A stretch of DNA of 58,380 nt from JBOGTC01 sp050692055 (GCA_050692055.1 JBOGTC010000064.1:1-58380); one strand, 5' to 3'. Shown: positions 22,359-30,754, numbered from the stretch's first letter. Notes: generated by a model from the letters alone, not told the origin. Numbers and translations: made by a program.

Positions 22359-24386
22359 ATGAATCACGCAGCGCACGACAAGCACGCCGGCCACGACCCG
22401 AACACGTTTCGGCGGCAGTTCTGGATCCTCCTGGCTCTGACCGTCCCGGTCGTGATCTGGAGCCACGAGGTGCAGATGTGGCTGGGCTACACCGCGCCTG
22501 CCTTCGTCGGGTCCCAGTACATCCCGGCTGTCCTGGGCACGATCGTGTTCGTCTATGGCGGCAGGGTCTTCCTCGAAGGCGCCCGCACCGAGCTCGCCGA
22601 TCGGCAGCCGGGGATGATGACCCTGATCAGCCTCGCCATCGTGGTCGCCTTCGCGGCCAGCCTGGCCGCCACCGTCGGCTTCTTCGAGGTGGAGGTGTGG
22701 TGGGAGCTGGCGACGCTCATCACGGTGATGAGCCTGGGCCACTGGATCGAGATGCGCTCGATCCAGCAGGCGCGGGGGGCACTCACCGCGCTCGCCGAGC
22801 TGCTCCCGGACAGCGCCGAGCGAGTCACCGACGCCGGCATCGAGACCGTGCGGCTCGCCGACCTGCAGGTCGGTGACATCGTCCTCGTTCGCCCGGGGAC
22901 GCGCGTACCGGCCGACGGCGAGGTGGCCGAAGGCTCCGCCGACGTCGACGAGAGCATGGTCACCGGCGAGTCGCGTCCGGTGCCGAAGGCGCCGGGCGAT
23001 CCCGTCGTTGCCGGCACGGTCGCCGCGGGAGGCAGCCTGCGGGTGGCGGTCACCGCCATCGGCGATGCGACCGCCCTGTCGGGGATCATGCGGCTCGTCG
23101 CGGAGGCGCAGTCCTCCAACAGCCGAGCGCAGGCGCTGGCGGATCGCGCCGCCGCCGTCCTGTTCTACGTCGCGCTCGTTGCCGGCGTCATCACGCTCGG
23201 CGCCTGGATCGCCCTCGGGAACCCTGAGCAGGGGTTGATCCGAACGGCCACGGTGCTGGTCATCGCCTGCCCCCATGCGCTGGGCCTGGCGATTCCGCTC
23301 GTCATCGCCATCAGCACCAGCCTCGGCGCCCGCAACGGGCTCCTGGTCAAGGACCGGCTGGCCCTCGAGCGGTCGCGAGAGCTGCAGGTCGTCATCTTCG
23401 ACAAGACGGGCACCCTGACCCGTGGCCGGCCGGCGCTCGGTGCGCTCGCCACGGCGTCGGGCGTGGACGAGGCAGAGCTGCTCGGCGCCGCGGCGGCGGT
23501 CGAGGCCGACTCCGAGCATCCGCTGGCACGAGCGATCGTCGCGGCGGCCGGGGAGGGAAACATTCCGCCGCGGAAGGCAACCGAGTTCGAGGCGCTCACG
23601 GGCCGGGGCGCGCGCGCCACGGTCGATGGCAGCACGGTGCACGTCGGTGGCCCGCAGCTCCTCGAGGAACTCGGCACCGACCCCCCGGCCGAGCTCGGCA
23701 AAGAGACGACGGCGTGGGCAGCCGACGGCCAGACCGTCCTGCACGTGGTGCGCGACGGCGCGGTCATCGGCGCCCTGGCGCTCGAGGACGAGATCCGTAC
23801 GGAATCCGTCGAGGCGGTGGCGCGGCTGCACGGCATGGGCCTGCGCGTGGCCATGATCACCGGGGACGCGCAGGCGGTCGCCGACTCCGTGGCGGGGCGC
23901 ATCGGCATCGACGACGTGGCGGCGCAGGTGCTGCCGGCAGACAAGGCGGGGGCGGTGAAGCGTTTCCAGGCCGGTGGCACGAAGGTCGCCATGGTGGGCG
24001 ACGGCGTGAACGACGCACCGGCGCTGGCCCAGGCCGATGTCGGCATCGCCATCGGCGCGGGAACGGATGTGGCGGTCGAGTCCGCCGGCATCGTGCTGGT
24101 GCGCGACGACCCGCGAGACGTGGCCGGCGCGATCGAGCTGAGCCGAGCCAGCTACGCCAAGATGATCCAGAACCTGGTGTGGGCCAGCGGCTACAACGTC
24201 GTCGCCATCCCGGTCGCCGCCGGGCTCCTTGCGCCCATCGGCTTCATCCTGCCGATGAGCATCGGCGCCCTGGCCATGAGCGTGTCGACCATCGTGGTGG
24301 CGGCCAACGCGCAGCTCCTGCGCAGGCTGCAGCTGCGGCCGTCGGAGTCCGCGCCGGGACGCCTCGCGGCAGATGCGGCACCCTGA
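22359..24386 (+). CDS. copB: Copper/silver-type P1B ATPase, CPH (CopB) class
   Basis: 675 aa heavy-metal transporting ATPase of the plasma membrane. The His-rich N-terminus MNHAAHDKHAGHD replaces cysteine metal-binding domains. The membrane metal site is CPH in 'IACPHALGLAIP' near residue 303, the CopB-class motif (CopA has CPC). The phosphorylation site is DKTGTLT (about 347), the actuator motif is 'VTGESRPVPK', the nucleotide-binding HP is 'SEHPLARAI', and the hinge is 'MVGDGVNDAPALAQADVGIA'. It exports Cu+, Cu2+ or Ag+. ATG 22359 is chosen because the His-rich start is typical and a GAGG lies upstream. It sits between two opposite-strand c-di-GMP modules; no functional link is known. Confidence 0.93.
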   Translation: MNHAAHDKHAGHDPNTFRRQFWILLALTVPVVIWSHEVQMWLGYTAPAFVGSQYIPAVLGTIVFVYGGRVFLEGARTELADRQPGMMTLISLAIVVAFAASLAATVGFFEVEVWWELATLITVMSLGHWIEMRSIQQARGALTALAELLPDSAERVTDAGIETVRLADLQVGDIVLVRPGTRVPADGEVAEGSADVDESMVTGESRPVPKAPGDPVVAGTVAAGGSLRVAVTAIGDATALSGIMRLVAEAQSSNSRAQALADRAAAVLFYVALVAGVITLGAWIALGNPEQGLIRTATVLVIACPHALGLAIPLVIAISTSLGARNGLLVKDRLALERSRELQVVIFDKTGTLTRGRPALGALATASGVDEAELLGAAAAVEADSEHPLARAIVAAAGEGNIPPRKATEFEALTGRGARATVDGSTVHVGGPQLLEELGTDPPAELGKETTAWAADGQTVLHVVRDGAVIGALALEDEIRTESVEAVARLHGMGLRVAMITGDAQAVADSVAGRIGIDDVAAQVLPADKAGAVKRFQAGGTKVAMVGDGVNDAPALAQADVGIAIGAGTDVAVESAGIVLVRDDPRDVAGAIELSRASYAKMIQNLVWASGYNVVAIPVAAGLLAPIGFILPMSIGALAMSVSTIVVAANAQLLRRLQLRPSESAPGRLAADAAP

Positions 24387-24388
24387 GG

Positions 24389-24431
24389 GTCGTCTCGAAT
24401 CCCACCGGCGGCCACGCCTCTCCGGCGGACG
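24389..24431 (+). repeat. 43-bp repeat, intergenic copy of a lipA N-terminal segment
   Basis: This stretch matches 27098-27140 with one mismatch. There it encodes VVSNPTGGHASP near the start of LipA; here it lies just after copB, out of any recognised gene. The rest of the 152-bp gap to 24539 is featureless. Confidence 0.8.
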
Positions 24432-24538
24432 CCAGCCGCTGCGCACGCACCCGACCTGCTGACGGGCGTAGGCCTGGGAGGCGCGGACGCGGCCTTCGCG
24501 TGGTGACCCGCCCGGAGCTCAGCTGGGCGGGTGCAACG

Positions 24539-25090
24539 TCACCGGCGAATCCAGGGGGGCGCCGCCGTCGCGAGCCGCTCGAGCGCGGCGCGCGCCAGGC
24601 CCAGGCCGGCCGCGCCGCCGGCCAGCTGAAGCGCCACGAGTAGGGCGACGATCAGCGCCGGGACCGCGGCCCCGAGCGCCGGGACGAGCCAGGACCCGAC
24701 ATCGGGGAGCGTAGGAGCGAGGGGAGGGACGTCGCGCAGTCGCGGCCGATCGGCGCCGCCGGCCGCAGGCTCGTCACCCGACCGGCTGTCAGAGTCGCCG
24801 GCAGTCGACGGACGGCCGCCGCCGGAACGTCCCGGAACGTCGAGCGGTGCCTCCGATGCGTGCGGCGACGCGCCCTCGGATCGAGCGCTGGGCGACGCCG
24901 GCGGTGTTGATCCGCTGGGCCCAGGCGACAAGCCGAGGTCGATCGTCGGCAGCGGCGTCCCGAGGTCGATCGTCGGCAGCGGCAACGGGTCGGCGGCGCG
25001 CGTGGGGGCCGGCCCCGACCCCACGACGATTGATATCGCCAAGGCCAGCGCCGCCAGCACGCCGAGCGTCGAACGCACCGCGGTCGTCAT
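24539..25090 (-). CDS. Small secreted, C-terminally anchored protein, module 2
   Basis: 183 aa, function unknown. A signal peptide (MTTAVRSTLGVLAALALAIS..., cleavage near TRAAD) is followed by two copies of 'LPTIDLG', a low-complexity Ser/Pro/Gly/Ala region with no folded domain in sight, and a hydrophobic helix 'ALIVALLVALQLAGGAAGLGL' with a short basic end. The C-terminal helix resembles that of the larger protein at 19273-20337 (shared pattern ALQ..GG.A), and its gene position is the same: its start overlaps the stop of a GGDEF/HD-GYP gene by 4 nt (25087-25090). It is therefore a shortened or diverged relative of the same partner protein. Confidence 0.75.
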   Translation of the reverse strand: MTTAVRSTLGVLAALALAISIVVGSGPAPTRAADPLPLPTIDLGTPLPTIDLGLSPGPSGSTPPASPSARSEGASPHASEAPLDVPGRSGGGRPSTAGDSDSRSGDEPAAGGADRPRLRDVPPLAPTLPDVGSWLVPALGAAVPALIVALLVALQLAGGAAGLGLARAALERLATAAPPWIRR

Positions 25091-26967
25091 GCGGCGTTCG
25101 CTTCAGCCAGCCATGCCGATGGTGCCCGCGCGTCGGACGGCATAGGCGGCTCAGGGCTGGCCTCCATGGCCAGCACGAAGACGTCGACCAGGCGGGGGTC
25201 GAGCTGCGACCCGGCAGCTCGGCTGAGCCGCTCGAGGGCCGCCGATGGGCTGAGTGCCCGACGGTACGGTCGGGAGGTCGTCATGGCGGAATATGCGTCG
25301 GCGACGGCGATGATCCGAGCGATCAACGGGATGGCTTCACCCTCAAGGCCCTCCGCGTAACCAGTTCCGTCCCACCGCTCGTGGTGGTAGCGCACGCCGT
25401 CCACGACCTGCTCAGCGCTCGCCAGATCGCGCACCAGGCTGCCGCCCAGCAGCACGTGCTGTTTCATCACCTCCATCTCGTCCGCAGTCAGGGGCCCGGG
25501 CTTGCGGAGCACATCGTCGGGTACGGCGATCTTGCCGACATCGTGGAGCAGCGCAGCCTGGTGCAGCGCACCGGTCACGGTGCCGTCCAGACCGAGCTCG
25601 CGGGCCAGAAAGAGCGCGTACCGCGCGACATCCTGCGAGTGGCGCCGGGTGTACCGGTCGCGCGTATCGATGGCGTTCACGAGGCCATCGAGGATCGAGA
25701 AGCTCGCCCGGTGCTCCTGGATGAGCTCGGCATACGAGAGGCGACCGATGAGTGCCTGATCGCCGCCGCCGCCCTTCGCCTCCCCGAGCGTCATGGCCGC
25801 CGCCGAGAGGAGCTCTGTCGAGGTGCGACCGTGGAGTGGCGCTACCGCGATCCCGATGCTCAGGGTCAGCGGGAGCTCGGCGCCGACGCGGGTCTTGACG
25901 CCCGTGCTGGCGAGATCGTGGCGCGCGGTCTCCACCCACGTGATCATCGCTTGCGCATCGAGCCCGGGACCGACGACGAGGAACTCGTCTGGACCGCTCC
26001 GGCCGATCACCCGCACGGGCAGCTCACCATCATCCAGGACTGATGCGACTGTGCGGATGACGACATCGCCCAGGTCATGCCCATGCGTGTCGTTCAGCTG
26101 ACGGAAGTTGTCGATGTCCACCATCGCGACCGACACTGGGTGAGTGCCGACTTTGGCGATGGCATCCGACAGCGCGGCCACGGCGGCACCGTGGGTGAGG
26201 ACGCCGGTGAGCGGATCCCGCCTCGTCGACTCGAGCAGTTGCTGGGTCTGGCGGTCCAGACGCCGCTGTGCTCCTCGAAAGACGAGGAACAGGACGACAA
26301 TGAGCACGAGTGCCCCGGCTGCCGTGCCGAGAGCGATGTCGCGTTGGGCCGCCGCCGCCGTTGCGAGGGCCGGTGCGCCGTCGCGCACGATCTGAAGGAT
26401 GACCTCGAGGCGCCCGTCGAGGATGACCGGGAACGACTCGTACAGCCGCGGGCCGTCCGACGTGGTGACGAGCCGGGCGGTGGGATCTCCTGCACGCAGC
26501 TCCCCGTCGATGTCGGGCGGCAGGTCGAAGGCCCCCGCCCCCACGCGCACGCGACCGTCGGGCGCCACGAGCGCGATTCCCACCAGCCCGATGTCCTCCA
26601 CCGCCCGCTCCAGGGCGCCGGTCATGCGCTCCCTCGCCGCTGGGCTCGGGTCGTCCTCCACGGCGGCGTTGCCAAGCGTCTCGAGCAGCGCCTCTCCAAG
26701 CGCGTGATCGGCAGATGCGCTTGCGGTGATGGCGGCGCTCGAGACGTGGGCCGACGCGAGGATTGCAAGGCCGCCGCCAAGGGTCAGAAGAAGCGCAAGG
26801 CTGATGAGGTAGACCACGGCCAGAAGGCGCGATCGCGGTGCGTGGGATGGCCGGCTGCCCAGCGTCGGCCCGGCGACACGCTGTGCCGCCTGCCCAGCCG
26901 GTCGATCTTCGGTGCTCATGGGCGGCGAACCCCCCGCTGCACTGGGGCTATCACCATGGCCAGTCAT
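25087..26967 (-). CDS. Membrane GGDEF + HD-GYP protein (c-di-GMP type), module 2
   Basis: 626 aa, same architecture as the protein at 20334-22163: helix about 48-70, sensor region, helix about 215-240, GGDEF-type domain ('LTGVLTHGAAVAALSDAI', 'VDIDNFRQLNDTHGHDLGD', 'RSGPDEFLVV') and HD-GYP-type domain ('ALLHDVGKIAVPDDVLRKPG', 'YHHERWDGTGYAEGLEGE', 'VADAYSAMTTSRPYRRAL'). The signature motifs are GPDEF and GYA; the second paralogue has thus lost the same glycine and the same proline. The sensor regions are much less alike than the catalytic parts. TACGGT lies 13 nt before ATG 26967, as in the paralogue; ATG 26919 is an alternative start. Confidence 0.88.
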   Translation of the reverse strand: MTGHGDSPSAAGGSPPMSTEDRPAGQAAQRVAGPTLGSRPSHAPRSRLLAVVYLISLALLLTLGGGLAILASAHVSSAAITASASADHALGEALLETLGNAAVEDDPSPAARERMTGALERAVEDIGLVGIALVAPDGRVRVGAGAFDLPPDIDGELRAGDPTARLVTTSDGPRLYESFPVILDGRLEVILQIVRDGAPALATAAAAQRDIALGTAAGALVLIVVLFLVFRGAQRRLDRQTQQLLESTRRDPLTGVLTHGAAVAALSDAIAKVGTHPVSVAMVDIDNFRQLNDTHGHDLGDVVIRTVASVLDDGELPVRVIGRSGPDEFLVVGPGLDAQAMITWVETARHDLASTGVKTRVGAELPLTLSIGIAVAPLHGRTSTELLSAAAMTLGEAKGGGGDQALIGRLSYAELIQEHRASFSILDGLVNAIDTRDRYTRRHSQDVARYALFLARELGLDGTVTGALHQAALLHDVGKIAVPDDVLRKPGPLTADEMEVMKQHVLLGGSLVRDLASAEQVVDGVRYHHERWDGTGYAEGLEGEAIPLIARIIAVADAYSAMTTSRPYRRALSPSAALERLSRAAGSQLDPRLVDVFVLAMEASPEPPMPSDARAPSAWLAEANAA

Positions 26968-27034
26968 CCTGCGGTCGCCAACCGTACTTTGGTCACCGTG
27001 GGATGAGCCGGAGCGGTGGGGTCCGCGCCATTGC

Positions 27035-27040
27035 TAGACT
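27035..27040 (+). promoter_or_regulatory. -10 hexamer TAGACT before lipA
   Basis: TAGACT ends 6 nt before ATG 27047, with no ribosome site between, so lipA mRNA is probably leaderless. It would also drive lipB and the hydrolase at 28936. Confidence 0.45.
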
Positions 27041-27046
27041 TTCCGC

Positions 27047-28102
27047 ATGGCCCTCGATCACCCGCGGCCCGATTTCAGCTCCCTCGGCGAGCTGAGCGTC
27101 GTCTCGAATCCCACCGGCGGCCACGCCTCTCCGTCGGACGTCATGTACCCCGGCGGACCGCAGACCGATGGTGGGCTGCTGGCGCTGGGCGACCCGATCC
27201 CGGAGAACGCAGGCCCCGGTGGGCGCCGGCCCGAGTGGCTGAAGGTGCGCGTGGGAGCGGGCGCCACGTACGCCGCGACCAAGCATGTGCTGCGCGACGA
27301 GGCGCTCAACACCGTCTGCGAGGAGGCGCGCTGCCCGAACATCGGTGAGTGCTGGGCGCTCGGCACCGCGACCTTCATGATCGGCGGCAGCGTCTGCACC
27401 CGGAACTGCGGCTTCTGTGCCATCGATACGGGCCGGCCGCCGGTCACGGATCTCGACGAGCCGCGCCGCGTCGCGGAGGCCACGCGCCAGATGGCGCTGA
27501 AGCACGTCGTGGTCACGATGGTCGCCCGCGACGACCTGGCCGACGGTGGTGCGCGACTGGTGGCCGAGACGATCCGCCAGGTTCGGCTCGAGAATCCCGG
27601 CACCAGCATCGAGGTCCTCATCAGCGACCTGAACGGCCGCGAGGGAGACATCCGGACCGTGGTCGAGGCCCAGCCCGAGATCCTCAACCACAACGTCGAG
27701 ACTGTGCCCCGCCTGCAGCGCGCGGTGCGGCGCCGTGCGCGCTGGGATCGGTCCGTATCGGTCCTGACCACGGGTCGCGCCATCGCCAGCGAGATCGGCT
27801 TCGAAGACATAGTCACCAAGACCGGGATCATGCTCGGGCTTGGCGAGACGTGGGATGAGATCGTCGACGCCATGCGCCTGCTGCGCGAGGCCGATGTGGA
27901 CGTCCTCACCATCGGCCAGTACCTGCGACCTTCACGCCAGCACCTGCCGCTGATGAAGTACTACACGCCGGCCGAGTTCATGGCCCTGCGGCGCATCGGC
28001 CTCGAGATGGGCTTCGCGCACGTCCAGTCCGGGCCGCTGGTGCGCTCGTCGTATCACGCCGCGGAGCAGGTCCCCGGCCGCGAGACGGCCGCCGCGGTCT
28101 GA
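27047..28102 (+). CDS. lipA: Lipoyl synthase
   Basis: 351 aa radical-SAM enzyme that inserts two sulfurs into octanoyl groups carried by E2 or similar proteins. The auxiliary cluster cysteines are in 'CEEARCPNIGECW' (about residue 91) and the radical-SAM cysteines in 'CTRNCGFCAID' (about 116). 'MLGLGETWDEI', 'LTIGQYLRPS' and 'GPLVRSSYHA' complete the family signature. Residues about 15-55 form an extension (SVVSNPTGGHASPSDVMYPG...) that I do not recognise, and part of its DNA is repeated at 24389-24431. The gene precedes lipB by 12 nt, so the lipoate pathway forms an operon close to its E2 target. Confidence 0.95.
   Translation: MALDHPRPDFSSLGELSVVSNPTGGHASPSDVMYPGGPQTDGGLLALGDPIPENAGPGGRRPEWLKVRVGAGATYAATKHVLRDEALNTVCEEARCPNIGECWALGTATFMIGGSVCTRNCGFCAIDTGRPPVTDLDEPRRVAEATRQMALKHVVVTMVARDDLADGGARLVAETIRQVRLENPGTSIEVLISDLNGREGDIRTVVEAQPEILNHNVETVPRLQRAVRRRARWDRSVSVLTTGRAIASEIGFEDIVTKTGIMLGLGETWDEIVDAMRLLREADVDVLTIGQYLRPSRQHLPLMKYYTPAEFMALRRIGLEMGFAHVQSGPLVRSSYHAAEQVPGRETAAAV
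27098..27140 (+). repeat. 43-bp repeat, copy inside lipA
   Basis: The in-gene copy of the sequence at 24389-24431 (one mismatch, G/T). It encodes VVSNPTGGHASP-S-D in the LipA N-terminal extension. Confidence 0.8.
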
Positions 28103-28114
28103 GCCTCCGGACCG

Positions 28115-28939
28115 ATGAGCACTGAAACGCCCTTCCGGGACATCAGTGCGCCTCAGCCCGATGCGACCACGGCACGACGCCCGCAACGCCCCGATCCGAA
28201 CGCGCCGTACCGTCCGGCCAGCGATGACCATCCGCTGCTCGCCGCGCATGGTGGCCTGCTCACCGTGGACCGGCTCGGGACTGTCCCCTATGAGCCCACC
28301 TGGGAGCTGCAGGACGAGCTCGCCCAGCAGCGACGCGGTCGTCGCATCGGCGATCGCCTGCTCCTGCTGGAGCATTTCCCGGTCTACACCATCGGCCGTG
28401 GTGGCGACGAGGCGAACCTGCTTGCATCACGTGCTCGCCTGCGCGAGCTCGGCGCGGAGCTGGTGCGCATCGACCGCGGCGGCGACATCACGTTCCACGG
28501 GCCCGGACAGATCGTCGCCTACCCCATCGTCGAGCTCCGCGACCCGCTCGACCTGCGCCGCTACGTCCGCACGCTCGAGGCCGCGATCATCGGCTGCGCG
28601 GCCGCCTTCGGCGTCGAGGCCGCGCGGATCGAGCACCACGCCGGCGTGTGGGTGGAGGGCGAGCGCAAGCTGGCCGCGATCGGCGTGCGGGTGAAGCGGG
28701 GCGTCACCACCCACGGCCTCGCGCTCAACGTCAACACCGATCTCGCGTGGTTCGACGAGATGATCCCGTGCGGGATCCCCGGCAAGGAGGTCACGTCGCT
28801 GGCACGGGAGCTGGGCCACGCCGTCGAGATGCAGGCCGTCGAGGACGAGCTGGCGCGGCAGCTCGCCGCGCACCTCGGGCTGCGGCAGGGAGACGGGGCG
28901 CCGGGCGTCATGGGTCCGGCCGGCGGCCGCGAGCAGTGA
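28115..28939 (+). CDS. lipB: Lipoyl(octanoyl) transferase
   Basis: 274 aa. It moves octanoyl from acyl carrier protein to the lipoyl domains that LipA then sulfurates. Conserved blocks are 'LLLLEHFPVYTIGRGG', 'RGGDITFHGPGQIVAYPI', 'HHAGVWV', 'KLAAIGVRVKRGVTTHGLALNV' (with the active-site Lys) and the catalytic Cys in 'MIPCGIPGKEVTSL'. The first 45 residues are a charged extension before the usual start. ATG 28115 follows the lipA stop by 12 nt. The stop overlaps the GTG of the downstream hydrolase (GTGA). Confidence 0.94.
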   Translation: MSTETPFRDISAPQPDATTARRPQRPDPNAPYRPASDDHPLLAAHGGLLTVDRLGTVPYEPTWELQDELAQQRRGRRIGDRLLLLEHFPVYTIGRGGDEANLLASRARLRELGAELVRIDRGGDITFHGPGQIVAYPIVELRDPLDLRRYVRTLEAAIIGCAAAFGVEAARIEHHAGVWVEGERKLAAIGVRVKRGVTTHGLALNVNTDLAWFDEMIPCGIPGKEVTSLARELGHAVEMQAVEDELARQLAAHLGLRQGDGAPGVMGPAGGREQ

Positions 28940-29640
28940 GGCGGGACGATACGGTCGTCGCGCGCTCGGGCGTCGCCGCAGAGCCGGGCCATGCGGTCCG
29001 GGTCGAGATCGGCGCCTTCGGGCCGTGGGAGACCAACGCGTACCTCGTGTGGGACGGCCGTTCGTCGGACGCGCTTGTCCTGGATCCGGGCATGGGAGCA
29101 GCGGCCCCGCTGATGGAGCGGGTCGAGGCCAACCGTTTGCGCCTGCATCTCGTGGCGAACTCGCACGGCCACATCGACCACATCTTCGACAACGCGCCGC
29201 TCGTCCGTGCCTCGCGCGCCCCGCTGGCCATCCATCCGGATGACGCCTATAGGCTCGACGGCCGCAACAGCTATGGCTTCGAGATCGAGCGCTCCGTGGC
29301 GACCGAGGAGCTGCGCGAGGGCGAGCAGCTGCGCATCGGCGACCTCGTCTTCGACATCCTCCACACGCCCGGACATACAGAGGGATCGGTCTGTCTGTAC
29401 GAGGAGCGACGTGGCCTTCTCCTGTCCGGCGACGTCCTATTCGCCGGCTCGTACGGCCGGACCGATCTTCCCGGCGGCGACGATGAGCAGATGGTCACCT
29501 CGCTCACCCGGTTGGCCCGCGACATCCCGCCGTCCGTGCGCGTGCTGCCCGGCCACGGGGCCGAGACGACGGTCGAGCGCGAGCTGTCCTGGATGCGCCG
29601 AGTGGCCGACGCCGGACGGCTGCTCCTGCCGGGGTTGTAG
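28936..29640 (+). CDS. Metallo-beta-lactamase-fold hydrolase, glyoxalase II-like
   Basis: 234 aa. The metal motif is HxHxDH in 'ANSHGHIDHIF', followed by 'LHTPGHTEGSVCLY' (His), 'LLSGDVLFAGSYGRTD' (bridging Asp) and 'VLPGHG' (His), the complete set for a di-metal glyoxalase II or persulfide-dioxygenase-like enzyme of the YcbL type. It should hydrolyse a small thioester or similar; the true substrate is unknown. GTG 28936 overlaps the lipB stop, so it belongs to the lipA-lipB operon. A thioesterase-type activity would make sense beside acyl-transfer enzymes, but this is inference. Confidence 0.85.
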   Translation: MRRDDTVVARSGVAAEPGHAVRVEIGAFGPWETNAYLVWDGRSSDALVLDPGMGAAAPLMERVEANRLRLHLVANSHGHIDHIFDNAPLVRASRAPLAIHPDDAYRLDGRNSYGFEIERSVATEELREGEQLRIGDLVFDILHTPGHTEGSVCLYEERRGLLLSGDVLFAGSYGRTDLPGGDDEQMVTSLTRLARDIPPSVRVLPGHGAETTVERELSWMRRVADAGRLLLPGL

Positions 29641-29734
29641 CTCCGGCCCGCCGTGGCAGCCGACCCTGATCGAGCCGGCACACCCGGCATCGGTCCTGCG
29701 GCATAGGATGGCCGAACAACCAGAGGAGAGACAG

Positions 29735-30451
29735 ATGGCGAACCTGCGCATCACCTGGATCGGCCACGGCGGCATCCTGTATCGGTCGCCCCAGGAGAAG
29801 TGGATCTGGGTGGACCGATGGACCGGCGCACCCACCTACCCCGACGCCTACCGCGCGCTCGAGCAGGTGCACGTGGTGGCGCCGACGCACGGCCATTTCG
29901 ACCACGCCGGGGACGACCTTTCGGACGTGATCGAGCTGGCGAACGTCGACGGCGCGGCCGTCGTTTGCAGCCACGAGATGAGCGTCTACCTGGCCGGCAA
30001 GGGGATCGAAGCGGTCGGCATGAACAAGGGTGGGACGTTCGAGGCCGCCGGCATCCGGTTCACCATGCTTCACGCCGATCACACCGGCGGCGCCACGCTC
30101 ACCGACGGCGACGTTGAGGTGACCCGCGACTTCGGCTGCTGGGGCTGGGTCATCGAGTTCGAGGACGGCACGACCGTGTACCACTCCGGCGACACCGACC
30201 TCTTCGGCGACATGCGCCTCGTGGGCGAGCGATTCTCGCCCGAGATCGCGATCCTGCCCATTGGCGGGCACTACACCATGGGTCCCGAGGACGCCGGACG
30301 TGCCTTGGCGCTCATCGGCGCCCCGACGGTGGTGCCGGTTCATTGGGGAACCTTCCCCGCTCTGGCCGGAACCCCGGAGCGCCTGGCGGACCATACCGAT
30401 GCGCGCGTCGTGGAGCTCGCACCCGGCGACACCTGGGAGGCCGAGCGGTAG
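29735..30451 (+). CDS. Metal-dependent hydrolase, UPF0173/UlaG-like beta-lactamase fold
   Basis: 238 aa. It begins 'LRITWIGHGGILYRSP' and carries 'VAPTHGHFDHAGDD' (HxHxDH), 'ADHTGG', 'VYHSGDTDLFGDM' and 'LPIGGHYTMGPEDAGRAL', which identify the L-ascorbate-6-phosphate-lactonase/UPF0173 branch of the metallo-beta-lactamase fold. GAGGAG lies 7 nt before the ATG. It is separated from the preceding hydrolase by 94 bp and has a possible TAGGAT -10 at 29704, so it may be a separate transcript. Substrate unknown. Confidence 0.88.
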   Translation: MANLRITWIGHGGILYRSPQEKWIWVDRWTGAPTYPDAYRALEQVHVVAPTHGHFDHAGDDLSDVIELANVDGAAVVCSHEMSVYLAGKGIEAVGMNKGGTFEAAGIRFTMLHADHTGGATLTDGDVEVTRDFGCWGWVIEFEDGTTVYHSGDTDLFGDMRLVGERFSPEIAILPIGGHYTMGPEDAGRALALIGAPTVVPVHWGTFPALAGTPERLADHTDARVVELAPGDTWEAER

Positions 30452-30552
30452 CCGCGACCGTCCGGCCTGGGCGGCCCGAGGATGCCACCGCGATCGCCGC
30501 CGTCCAGATCGAGAGCTGGCGCGTCGCCTACGACGGTCTCGTCCCCGGCGAC
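30448..30552 (+). pseudogene. GNAT acetyltransferase remnant, N-terminal 35 codons
   Basis: Just after the UlaG-like gene the reading frame gives VAATVRPGRPEDATAIAAVQ then IESWRVAYDGLVPGD. This is the first strand and helix of a GNAT N-acetyltransferase. No start codon exists at the expected place (GCG where ATG would be) and similarity ends abruptly near 30552, where lower-GC sequence with an inverted repeat begins. The acetyl-CoA binding motif is absent. It is a truncated gene that ran in the direction of the hydrolase before it. Confidence 0.65.
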
Positions 30553-30603
30553 TCTGATTCAGAGCCACGGCCTGGAAGTCGCCAGATAACGCCAGGAGCG
30601 TTG

Positions 30604-30690
30604 TTAGGCGGGGTGCAGGTCCGAATAAGCCACCCAAACCATAGATTTACCCAGCTTCCGACGGCTGTTCGATGCCTTCGGCCCGCCTAA
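30604..30690. repeat. 87-bp insertion-like segment with inverted ends
   Basis: TTAGGCGGG (30604-30612) and CCCGCCTAA (30682-30690) are perfect 9-bp inverted repeats enclosing 69 bp that are visibly richer in A and T than the surroundings. It directly follows the broken GNAT frame. Directly after it, GAGCGCTG is repeated twice one base apart (30691-30707). The rest of 30553-30754 shows no gene. Confidence 0.55.
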
Positions 30691-30754
30691 GAGCGCTGTG
30701 AGCGCTGAATGGCAACTTGAGAGTGCGCCAAAGCACCCGATGGCGCGCCGAGGC

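Noticed and set aside
24395..24415. tRNA-like string TCGAATCCC near the end of copB and in lipA
   Set aside because: No D arm, anticodon arm or pairing T stem surrounds it; it is the 43-bp repeat, not a tRNA.
22164..24446. Very long N-terminal extension of the GGDEF/HD-GYP frame on the minus strand
   Set aside because: The extension is antisense to the CopB ATPase; the real start is ATG 22163, where a -10 and a membrane helix begin.
30581..30690. A complete integron attC site
   Set aside because: Only one GTTAGGC core and a short hairpin are seen; the second core site and the usual length do not fit, so I report only an attC-like relic.
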